Below, piece by piece: positions 32,185-42,520 of a stretch of 64,000 nt of DNA. How positions within the stretch are numbered: the stretch's first letter is position 1; each line of letters begins with the position of its first letter. The DNA lies in assembly GCA_033002965.1 (NCBI GenBank), contig JAURVB010014527.1:1-64000 (forward strand). The letters run 5' to 3'. The DNA comes from Piper betle. Its lineage: Eukaryota; Streptophyta; Magnoliopsida; Piperales; Piperaceae. The notes under the pieces were generated by a model, which was given only the letters and a program-made list of their open reading frames with translations, was not told the origin of the DNA and searched no databases. Both the position numbers and the translations under genes were made by a program.

Positions 32185-33714
32185 ATGGGGCAGCAGGCGT
32201 TGATCTACACTTTCGTGGCCCGGGGGATTGTGGTGCTGGCGGAGTACACGGAGTTCACCGGCAACTTTGCCAACATAGCCGCGCAGTGCCTCCAAAAGCT
32301 TCCCTCCGGTAACAACAAGTTCACCTACACCTGCGATGGCCACACCTTCAATTTCCTCTCCCATGACGGCTTTGGTATACAACTTCTTCTTATTCACTTT
32401 GACTAATTATCCTATGTACGTAATCAGTTAAATTTTGTTGGGTTATGTTGTTTTTCTTTCCATGTTTTTGATGGGATACGAATGAGATCATTTAATTTGC
32501 CGCTGCTATGTTTTTGCGTTAGCAAGTGGAGAGATTGGTTTGTTATCTGTTTTGGTGGGTCATGAGTAGAAGAAAGGTATTTGAATTTGTGAATCTTAGT
32601 TTTCCTATTTAGTTCGTAACAGTACGAAACAAATAGAAACTTGTGTGCATGTGTGATTTTGTTTTTGCGCTTATGATTCCGCCTGCATCAGAGCTACACA
32701 GTTGTTCATTTTGTGGTTTTGTGTCGAGTTGCAGTGTATTGTGTTGTTGCCGTGGAGTCCATTGGAAGGCAGATTCCTTATGCTTTCTTGGAGAGGATCA
32801 AGGATGACTTCAACCAGCGATATAGTGGTGGGAAGGCAGCAACTGCTCTGCCTGGCAGCCTTAATAGAGAGTTTGGGTGGGTAATTTTGTTGTGGATCGA
32901 TGTCATATAGAAAAAAGTTGATGGTGGTTTTTTTGGTCGCATCATTCTAAGCAATTTGAGTTTTCTTACTGAAAAAAAAACATTTAGGCCCAAGATGAAG
33001 GACCACATGAAATATTGTGTAGATCATCCCGAAGAAATTAGCAAATTGTCCAAAGTGCAAGCTCAGGTTTCTGAAGTCAAAGGAGTGATGATGGAGAATA
33101 TAGAGAAGGTTGGTTTGTTATACCAATTTCTTCACCCAATACATTATGTTGCAATTTGTTGATTTTATAGTTGACCACATTATTCATCTTTTCTATAAAA
33201 GGGTTTAGTCTTTATTGCAGTTTTTTTACCAAAATACCTTTCTTCTAATCTGGTCTTTATTTTAAATAGAAGAAATAATTATGAGCATCTTTTCACAGGT
33301 TCTTGACCGTGGCGTGCAACTTGAGGTTCTAGTGGACAAAACAGAAAATCTTCGCTCACAGGTTTGGTGACCTGTTACCCCCTTTTTTATCTCCAAATGG
33401 CATTTTGATTGCATTGGAAAATTTTAAATTTTGATTGTAAACTGTTATATCATTCTTTATAACATTCCATCTTATCAATGGTATGCTACAAACTGATACT
33501 TTTGTTTTTAATAAATTCATCACTGTGCATTGGGTACTTCCTTCTAAATTATTTGCCATCTTGTTTTCAGGCCCATGATTTCCGGACACAGGGTACTCAA
33601 ATTAGAAGAAAGATGTGGTGGCAAAACATGAAGATAAAGCTGATAGTGCTCGGCATTATCATCGCATTGATCCTTATCATAGTTTTGTCCGTTTGTCGTG
33701 GGTTTAACTGTTGA
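32185..33714 (+). CDS. R-SNARE, VAMP72 family (longin-type VAMP)
   Basis: Exons 32185-32374, 32735-32876, 32988-33108, 33299-33361, 33571-33714 total 660 nt (219 residues, the normal VAMP721/722 length). The longin domain covers residues about 1-110 ([14 protein letters not shown], then [20 protein letters not shown]). The R-SNARE motif is about 125-185: [17 protein letters not shown], zero-layer Arg in [19 protein letters not shown]-terminal anchor follows ([20 protein letters not shown]). These proteins drive fusion of secretory vesicles with the plasma membrane and cell plate by pairing with SYP1-type syntaxins. The 63-nt exon 4 is typical of the family. No disruption seen. Confidence 0.96.
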
Positions 33715-36608
33715 GGAGCTGGAATGGAAGCCTTCTAGGGCTGCTGTTTATAGCATCTTGATCTGGGATCATTGTTTCTATCTTAATTTTTTCCACCATT
33801 AATGACTCACTTCATCATTTTTCACACATTTAATTGTCTAAATGGTGGGAAGTATTTCATCTGCTGTGCATTTGTATGTTGATTTTTTTGTTATTCACAC
33901 AGTTTTGTACGTGATGAACGACATGTAATAGTGTTTCTTGCTTGTTAGTTCTGGCTTGTCGCATCTCCTCTGTTTCATTTATATCTTGGTCAGTTGATTT
34001 GAGAATTATGTTAATTTTTGAACAAGAGGGTGAGTGGGTGAACATTTTGAAGCCTTCCTTTTCGTATTCTAGTCAGATTAGAGGTCTGATGGAGATTAAA
34101 ACGATTGCTTGTATGGTGAACTGGTGAAAATGGCCACACTTCCTCTAAGCGGCTTAGTGATGAACGCCTATCTGATTTGCAGCGAGAAATTGTCGATCAT
34201 GAATTAGATTCGTGAGTTAGTGTAGGTGTGAAACATGGTGTGAATCGTACGAAGATGGGTTGCATAACATTCTTACCCGACATTAATTCAGAATTCAATT
34301 GCGGAGCACTGTGATTTCCTCATTTTTTGTCTAGTCCTCATTGTCCCTCCCTCATAATGGAAAATACGAGTCAGGGAAAAAAATTAGTGAGTTGTACGCA
34401 AAAGGGCAGCTCATAAAATCCTAATTATAAATGCAGAAGAGTTATGACTAGTAGGATAAATATTTCAAGCCAATAGTTTCTCTAGTTATTCTTCATTGCA
34501 ATGAAAATCGGAGCAAGAGAGAACTCTTGTACGTTCGTAAGAAAGCAACTCATAAAGTCCTAATTACGAATATAGACGAATTCTGATTCATAACATAAGT
34601 CTGTCAAGTAAATAATTACAAATACAGAAGAATTCTGATCCACAAAACAAATTTCAAGAAGTCATTTTGCCTCACCTTAAAAAACCAAAGGTTGGATCGA
34701 AAAACCCCTAATCTCGCTTCTCTTATTTGTGTCTTTTAATTTGACTAATAAGTAATAAGGGAAGCACATAAGGCCCTGATTACGAATCGAGAAGAGTACT
34801 GATTCATAACATAAATCTCTCAAACCACTGATTACGAATGGGGATGAATTCAAATTTACCATATATATTATTCAAATTTAGGACATATGGCTCCACTCAT
34901 TCAGGTCCGCAAGACTCTTATTTTACTTTTATGTTTGGCTTTTTAGTATTACATTTAATCATGTTTTATATGATAAGATGATGATTGCATCATTTTTATT
35001 GGATACCTCCGATGCCTGACTATTTAGTTACATTTTATCGTAAGTTTAATAAAACTATATAGATGAGATTTTTTATTAGTTTTTGAATTAAAGCTCAAGA
35101 AATATACGATCCACGCATCTTCCTTAAACTTATTATATAAGTACATACATTTTATAGATTTTACGAATAATAGAGTGAGCAGTACGAAGATATGCATATT
35201 GCACTACTACCTCTTCTACCTTTAAGTAGTACAATGTATCCAGGGTACTACAAATGCAACGCATTTTCAAAAATTGTGACACATTGATTCCAAGCCACAA
35301 GGGTATTGTGACAGGTGATACATGGAAGATGTGAGAGCATAAGCAATATATGAATATTTTTATGTACTATGGAATGATATGTGGTCCCATTGGACTTCGC
35401 TTACCACCTTGCATGATTCTGAAAGTTTGTATAACTTTTTCGTGAGTGTTTAAATACCCTATTGTCAGTAATGTTATATTCTTAATCTCTATAGACCAGT
35501 AATCAACTCTTTGATTAGTGATATTTTTTCTAATATAGTTAGTTGTTTAGTCTTTTAACTGGCATAGACGGACAGATTGAAAGGCTCATGGTGGGGGATT
35601 TCGTATTGTATTTGTGTTAATTACTAAATTAATATAATATAAAATTTAGATGTAGTATGTTACGGGAATAAGCCCTGAAGTTATATGAACTTGTATGATT
35701 CAGGATAAGTTAATTGTTTGTTGTTGTGCACATACGTTTTATATATCATTATATTATTATTGTGAGGCAGATACATTTTAGGGCACTCTAACCATCGTTT
35801 ATAAGGTATAAGCTTCAAAGTCCCAAAACATGTTGAGGAGTTTACCAGGCACACGAAATATATTTGTTGCAATTGTGTGTGTGATAAAGAAACGTGGATA
35901 TGAGAAGCATACGGTTCACACCGCATGAAGACCCATGTAAAGTCCGCGTGTTAGGGTTTGATGCCCTAATATCCGATGATGTCATGTTTAGTTATTTTAT
36001 TATTTTCTCATACATGTTGGGTATCTGAAATAGGTAACCACATCCCTTGTTTAAATTATTTGCATTCATTCGCATCTACGAAATTAAGAAATGTAACGAA
36101 TAATTTGAAATAAGTAGTAAGAAAATATTCATGTCATAGCATGCAACCTCAAAACTATAGCACGGGTGCACGTCTTCTGTAGTTGAGAGTAATCATCAGC
36201 ATTTTTAAAGTCACCACTCATAGTCGTAAAGAAGGTTCTGCCTCTATTGTGGCTAAAGGTGATCATATAAGATCCTTTAAGTTTAAGAACCTCTCTATGC
36301 TAGTATGAATCAACGTGTATATGTGATAAAACCCTGTATAGTTGTCCGTCTTAAGCCTCCTTGAGGGCTAAGATCCGCTTCTGTAAAGTTTATATGAGAA
36401 TAATCCAACGAATAGTTTTCAAATTATAACATTGTATTTCGGTCCACCCTCGGGTAAAGAATAATATTAATCTCTTTTGTAAAATCCAATTATTGTTGAT
36501 AAAATGTGCACAAATACTAATATATCCAAGATGTTGCTTACTCGTCCACATAACAGTTATAAATGAAAATAAACCTATGTGATTATAAAATAGGTTTGAA
36601 ATTGTGGC
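33715..36608. other. intergenic, no gene seen
   Basis: AT-rich spacer. The degenerate repeats at 34390-34860 are listed separately; otherwise nothing recognised. Confidence 0.55.
34390..34860. repeat. degenerate tandem repeat array, about 110-bp unit
   Basis: Recurrent phrase AA(G)CTCATAA(A/G)(G)TCCTAATTA(C)GAAT..AGA..AATTCTGATTCATAACATAA occurs four to five times with decay, for example near 34405, 34545, 34610, 34760 and 34830. Confidence 0.55.
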
Positions 36609-37780
36609 TCAAAAAGAATTATAATTTTTTATCACAACACCTCGACCGATATTCCGGGGGATAAGAACATATCCGAGAGTGAGATATTGATTCCACTCGG
36701 CAAACCATGGATTTTCATATAAAGAAAAGGATAATTTCATGTAAACAATTATTTTCATTAATATAGATCGCATCATTTTGGGAACTAACATAGAATGCAA
36801 AGGACTTTCAACACCAATATTGCTCTCAATCGTAGATAACCTAGTTTGCTTAGGATTTTTAGAGCATATTTTTTGGCATGTCGAGTTAAAGAAAATTTAC
36901 TACCTTGAACAATAGCTAAATATGTAGAACAATACATACATTGCATTTTTGCTTTTTTTGTTGCGTCATCGATAACTCGATCAACATGCTCTCACACGCT
37001 AGATTGTTTCTACTATGATTTGACCTTTGTCGTGGTGGTCGAGGGAGCTTCAACATCGGCACTACCACTTTCCCTTGGTTGGGTCTCATCATCTTGGGGA
37101 ACAACTTATTGAGGATCATTGGAAATAACATCATGTGGCCCTAGTCTGGGATCGTCTACATTGTCACTATATTCAAACTCGTGGATAATATGACGATCAT
37201 TGTAGAAAAATGATGTTATTTTAAGTTTGAGAGATATCCAAAGTTAAAAAGTTTTAAAAAAATTGAAAGATTTGAGAGAATAAAAATTAGAGAGTTTGAA
37301 AGAATTGAAAGTTAGGAGAGAATGAGAGTTTAAGAATGTTGTAATTAATTTTTTAAAAGTGGCCTCTATTTATAGAGTGGGCTGGGTAATTTTTTTAATA
37401 TTGATTTTTGAAAATAGTGAGGGAGGGCTCTCTCGCTCCCCAACAAAGGCTGTCTCATGAAGAGAGCCCAAGTCCCAATGGCCGTTCCCAGTGAGCTTAG
37501 CCCACTTAGCCTAATGGGTTAAGTATACTGGGCTATATATCATAATTTTTTTAAAAATATGTTGGGCCCATTTACGAGTTCAAGCCCAACATTATTGGGC
37601 CCAACCCAAGCTCGAGCTCAGAGCCTAGCCGAGCAGAGCCAGGCTCACGAGCCAGAAACTGAGGCTCGGCTCGGTTCGGCTCGGCTCAGGCATTATGGTC
37701 TGGCTTAGAGCAATCTTGAACACGAGCCAAGCTCAGCTCCAGAAAAAAAACGTGGAAGCTCGGTTCGCCTGCCATCCCTA
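36609..37780 (-). mobile_element. decayed hAT transposon, 5' part
   Basis: On the minus strand, about 36980-36830 encodes a BED-type finger with C-X2-C (KMQCMYCSTYLA) followed by SLTRHAKKYA. Before it, in the same frame, stops interrupt the usual serine-rich region and the conserved WEH is V-stop-EH. 36800-36609 resembles the downstream hAT block (VYMKLSFSLYENPWF against the family's DELPF..VE..GF). Upstream, 37780 ends a TIR-like sequence whose reverse complement starts TAGGGATGGCAGGCGAACCGAGC, a hAT-style terminus. The other end and the target duplication were not found. No functional transposase. Confidence 0.6.
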
Positions 37781-38299
37781 TGAGAGGGGCGTCAAGTGAT
37801 GAGTTTTGAGGAGAGTAGTTAAGTAATGTTTTAATTTAGTCCACGGGTGCCAAATGATTTTTTCCATACACTATTCAGATACTGCAACCATCTGTCTCAA
37901 AATCTTGCTTCCATGGAGGACATGAACAGCCAGATATCCCCTTAAAACGGGAAGGAGGGACACGGCCGAAACCAGTACTTAAATTGACCTCAACCACAAA
38001 AAAATTTAAACCGAAACGCCATGAAAAAATAACAAAGCTCTTTTAAAAGGGTAGAAGTCCAATTTACGAAGGCGAGTTCCTTTATTACACATAAACATCT
38101 ACAAAGAGAAATGCTTTTAACACGGATAAATTTTCTCCACCACTTTGCCCACTTTAAAAGTTTAAATATAGTTTGATTCAATCAATTATAGGAAAAATAG
38201 TTTTGATGAATATCAAATGAAGGTAAATAGTTGGAGAAAGAAACCATGATTAATTTACAGGTGATGCACATAACTCTACAGATTAAACACTTCGACTAA
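37781..38299. other. intergenic, no gene seen
   Basis: Nothing recognised. Confidence 0.5.
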
Positions 38300-38920
38300 T
38301 TAACATGCAAGCTGATCTTGAAAGGAAGAGATCTCTTCAAAGATAGGCAACCTCCGAGATCGAGAGGGAGTCCACTCATTTATCCTCAGATCCAAGCCCT
38401 CATACGGAGATGGCCCAATCTCACTTAGCAGCTCCAAAGCACGACTCAACGTTTTATCCTCGCCGGCATATACTGCTTGAGATTGGCTTTGAAGCACATC
38501 CAAGAGGACATCTCTGGCCTCATCAACACGCTTCTGTTTCATGACGCAGAGAGCAAGATTGCACCCTTTGTTGCCGTCCGGTTCAATCACCAGAGCCTTC
38601 CGGTAGACGGCTTCTGCTGCTTGGTAGTTAGACTGCTGCATGTAAGCCCACCCCAGATTCCCCTGCGCATGTAATGAGCAGAAAATTGTCACTTCTGTGG
38701 TTGAGAAGCTTTGGTAATTTGGAGGGTTGAGAGTGATAAAAAGTATTGTCAATGTCCTGCAAACGTCATGCTTGAAGGAGAATTAGATTTTCTTGCCGTG
38801 ACATCGCGCGGTCTTCGTTGTCCTGCCGTTCAACACCTCCCTTCGCTGATCATTTGGAGCTTCTGCTTTAGTAGCTCAATCTGTTCTTCTATCATCCCGC
38901 ATTTCTGCAGTTCATCAGGT
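38300..38920 (-). pseudogene. TPR protein of the MS5/SDI1 family, 3' part, broken
   Basis: The last exon (38662-38300) is well preserved: GNLGWAYMQQSNYQAAEAVY, then IEPDGNKGCNLALCVMKQ and DVLLDVL; it ends FQDQLAC. It carries the family's TPR-like repeats. The preceding exon (about 38905-38760) shows KCGMIEEQIELLKQKLQMI. There a one-base loss in a G run shifts the frame before VLNGRTTKTARCHGKK, and a stop follows directly after that block. The intron donor is unclear and no N-terminal exons are visible on the minus strand to the right. The family acts in male meiosis/tapetum (MS5) or sulfur-deficiency response (SDI1). Here it is most likely a truncated pseudogene, though the 3' exon alone looks recently functional. 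Confidence 0.8.
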
Positions 38921-40109
38921 GATAGGCCGTGTTAAAAGCTTCCTTGTGATTATGGTCTTCATATATAAGCTTTTTCGTGATCACCATGGTTCTTTTATTG
39001 GCAAAGTTCCCTCGATCCAAAGTTTCAAACCAACCAAATTGAAGTGAAATTGTCGCTTTGGTCATACTGAAACACATCGAGGAAACTGAAATACATCGAT
39101 CCAATGTTCCCTCGATGTATTACATATATACATGAGTAAGTTCCATCTATCACTCCTAGTAATATATAATGGATCTTACGTATATATTATATTAGGGACT
39201 AATTTCGGAGAATCAGATATCATCCGAACAATATCTTCACTGATGAATATTTTTATCATTCAAAGTATAGTTTCAAAATTCCTTTTTGCCTCCAAAAAAA
39301 CTCCCCGACTCTACTTCGTAGCTTAGAGTTAAACTTCGTGATAGCCCCAATGGCTTCTCCAAACCAAATCATAAAAATTATCAAAACATAATATTTTTCT
39401 TTTAGATAAACTAAATCAATATATTTAATTAATAAAAATCACATATTTATAAATTTTAAATGCCAAAAAAAATAAGATGTATTAATTTCATACAACTTTT
39501 TATTAATATAATTAAAATTTTAATATAAATGATTTTAAATCAAGTCTACTTCATAACATGCCGATTCGAATCCAAATTTCAAGCTTTTAAACTATAATTA
39601 CTAGAAATCAAGGGAAAATCCCTTAAAATTAACTTGGCAAGTTATTAAAAATAAAAACTCATTCTTGACGATTGGTATATTATTGGTTTTCCTCTACAGT
39701 TGAAAAATCACAAATACACATATTTTTTAGATTAAAGTTATGTATTTTGATTAAGCTGACCTCGGGCTATCGGCTCACAAGTACAAATATTTTTACTTGC
39801 ATTGAAATGTAAAAGATACTTTCGGTTAAAATGGTGCATGCACGGAGAAATAGAAAGTTGGACGTCGAAATAACTGATCAGCTCTTGCCTTGTACAAGTC
39901 GATTAAAAATTTGTCCAGGGAAGGTGGGCTTTGTTGGAGCAAAGGTGACGAAATGAGTAGATGGCTTGGACGGCCTCCTCACCCCGGTTATATATATATA
40001 TATATAGGGTTTAGATACTTGGAGGGCTACCGCAAGAAGTTTTCTTATAATCGCCTTTGATTTAAGCCGTCTGATTATAAGGATTACCCAAATCTATTTT
40101 AAATCTCAT
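38921..40109. other. intergenic, no gene seen
   Basis: AT-rich; TA microsatellite at about 39988-40005. No gene recognised. Confidence 0.55.
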
Positions 40110-40480
40110 AACCCTTCCTCCACTCCCGTCTATGCTGCCAACCCTCCTCCCACTCCCGTCCACGCCGCCACTGCCCTTCGCCCTTCCTCCCACTCCCGTC
40201 CACGCCGCCACTGCCCTTCGCCCTTCCTCCCACTCCCGTCCACGCCGCCGACTCCCTTCCCCTTCATCCCAAGAGGGAACCCGCCGATTGCCCGCCCAAG
40301 AGCCGGCGTGGGGAGCATGCTGCCAACACCCTTCCCCCTTCCTACCAAGAGGGAACTCGCCAAATGCCTGTCCAAGAGCCGGCGTGGGGAGCATGCTACC
40401 AACACCCTTCCCCCTTCCTCCCAAGAGGGAACCCGCCGATTGCCTGTCCAAGAGGTGGCGTGGGGAGCAGGTCACCACTG
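40110..40480. repeat. two adjoining GC-rich minisatellites
   Basis: First array (about 40110-40255): a roughly 39-bp unit, CTTCCTCCCACTCCCGTCCA followed by CGCCGCCACTGCCCTTCGCC, about 3.5 copies. Second array (about 40256-40475): a roughly 77-bp unit containing CCAAGAGGGAACCCGCCGAT and GCCGGCGTGGGGAGCATGCT, three copies. The surroundings are AT-rich. Long open frames on both strands here are by-products of base composition. Confidence 0.8.
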
Positions 40481-40962
40481 GTTGGCATTCTTGGTTGTCT
40501 GATGTTGCCGGGGAAGCTCTCAATGGATGGATCCCTCGCCTAGCCGATTCGTCCTAAAAGCTCAACAAGGTTAGCTCCTTCCTTCAATTTTCCCGGATTC
40601 CAATGTATCATATGTATTTTTTTATTATCAGTGAATTGATGAACTGGTTGTATGTATTTGGTAGATTGGGCAAGGGATGTATAGGAGCAGGAGAGTCTGA
40701 AGTTCATGGCTCCAGAGATTTGGATTCTCAGGCATCTAGGTACGTGTTTTTTATATGTTTAAGAAGGTACATGTCTTGTTACATTTGGGTAACGTATTTT
40801 GAATACAATTGCATTGGAGAAATCTTTCACATTGCCGAGGGTTTGATTGTTTAGCAGGAAGATTGTAGTAAATCATTCTATTGGATTTTCACGCACAATG
40901 TTTTCTTGTATGGAATTTATGGAGTATTTGTGTTAGGGAGAACAAGCTTAGCCACTGACAGT
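40481..40962. other. no gene confirmed next to the minisatellites
   Basis: A short open frame with introns could be imagined at about 40500-40860, but no family is recognised. Confidence 0.4.
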
Positions 40963-41204
40963 TGTGTTTATCAATTGTTTTATTTGCATTAGCTATGCTA
41001 GAGGTGATATTTGAGTGTGCATTCCTATATATATATATAAACTCGGGTGACTAATTTCTCATTATAGACATTCTACACTTTTTGGATGTGTCTTTTGCCT
41101 TTTGGGAAATTAGTCACTTGAGTTTCTTTTATATATAGGAATACACACATAAATATCACCTTTAGCATAACTAATGCAAATAGAATAATTAATAAACACA
41201 ATCG
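40963..41204. repeat. inverted-repeat hairpin, about 100-bp arms
   Basis: Left arm about 40963-41065 (TGTGTTTATCAATTGTTTTA...) pairs with right arm about 41104-41200 (reverse complement TGTGTTTATTAATTATTCTA...). The loop is about 40 bp. Shared blocks: TTTGCATTAG, TATGCTA, AGGTGATATTT, ATTCCTATATATA, GTGACTAATTTC. It could be a foldback MITE or a young hairpin RNA locus. Confidence 0.75.
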
Positions 41205-41329
41205 TATGTGGAGCTCATTTCGAGTTGTGAACTTTGAATTTTAAGGAAACCAGAAAACAGAGTGGTTGAATGTTTAAGTTGTAAATGGTTTTATGAATTT
41301 AGAATGAAGTGAGATGTATTTATATATAA

Positions 41330-42520
41330 GTGGGTTGTCCAGAGTGATGAAGTGTGGATGACCACCATGATACTACATTCTTCGGCATTTGAAATTTTTT
41401 TTTATATTTGACATGTTAATTTAAAATCCAAACAAAATATAATGTACACATAGTAGTGATCGATACATGTGAGGTTATCTAAATTGACAAAGTGTGGACG
41501 TATACACTGTTGCACTTCACTCTCCGGTATTTAGAAAATAATTTTTTTGTTTGACATATTATTTTGAAATTTGAACGAAAAGGGACGTACAAATGAAGTA
41601 GTGGTGGATATGTGTGAGGGTCATCCAAATTGAGGGCGTACACTATTTCTTTGCACTCTCCAATGCTTAGAAAATAGCTTTTTTGTTTGACATTATTTTG
41701 AAATATTAATGAATTGGGACTTACACATGTATTAGTAATCGACCCATTTGATGATTGCCTTGTATGACAAAACGTGAACGCAAGCTATGAGACCGCATTC
41801 TTTTAAAGTTATAGTAGTTAACATGTTAATAATTTTGACATGAAAAAGTTCATATGAACATAATTTAATCAATATATGAATTAAATGTAAATAATAAATT
41901 ATATATATAAAAACATTCATATTATAATATAAAGTGGGATGTACTCGTATAGAAGCTGTCGTCACGTTTAGAGCTCGTCTCACTTCTTATTATAATGATA
42001 ATTTCAATATGTATATAGTTTACTCTTGACATTTTATTCATGTGTTAATAAAATTGTATTCATATATACACTTTTTTGTCAAAATTATTAAGGACCTTTA
42101 AAATCCAAAATTGCTCACTAGTAAGTGAGGGACACTCTAGTGTCACTGTATACGTTCATTGCCTTCACAGCTCCGGAAGTGGTATGCGTATCTATTATTT
42201 TTTCAAATAAGCTAAGTATGGGACAATGTATCATCATTGTGTGTGTCCTTTGCCTGCACACCTATAGATATCCCACAGATGTGTTGACAGCTTCCATATG
42301 TGCACGTCTTACTTCTTTTAAATAGGTTAAGTGTGAGACAATACAGAGTCACCGTGTGCATCTTGCCTTCATCGCTCTAGACAACTTCAAACGTGTCAAA
42401 TGCTTTTATATGTGTACATTTCACTTCTTTTAAATAGGCCAAACACATGGTGACACTATGTTGTCATGCACTTAGCCTATTTGAAAGAAAGTGAGACGTA
42501 TATATAAAGAAGGCAATGAT
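41330..42520. repeat. degenerate tandem repeats, about 115-140-bp units
   Basis: 41330-41735 holds about three units with AAGTGTGGA...CACTCTCC..TATTTAGAAAATA.TTTTTTTGTTTGACAT. 42120-42520 holds about three units with TTCTTTTAAATAGG.(C/T)AA and CACTGTGT/CACCGTGTGC. The last unit ends in an inverted copy (TTAGCCTATTTGAAAGAAAGTGAGACGTATA). A further related piece lies near 43540-43660. Confidence 0.6.

Noticed and set aside
40062..40557. Open frames of about 140-150 codons on both strands
   Set aside because: Produced by translation of the GC-rich minisatellites; repeat-driven, no domain.
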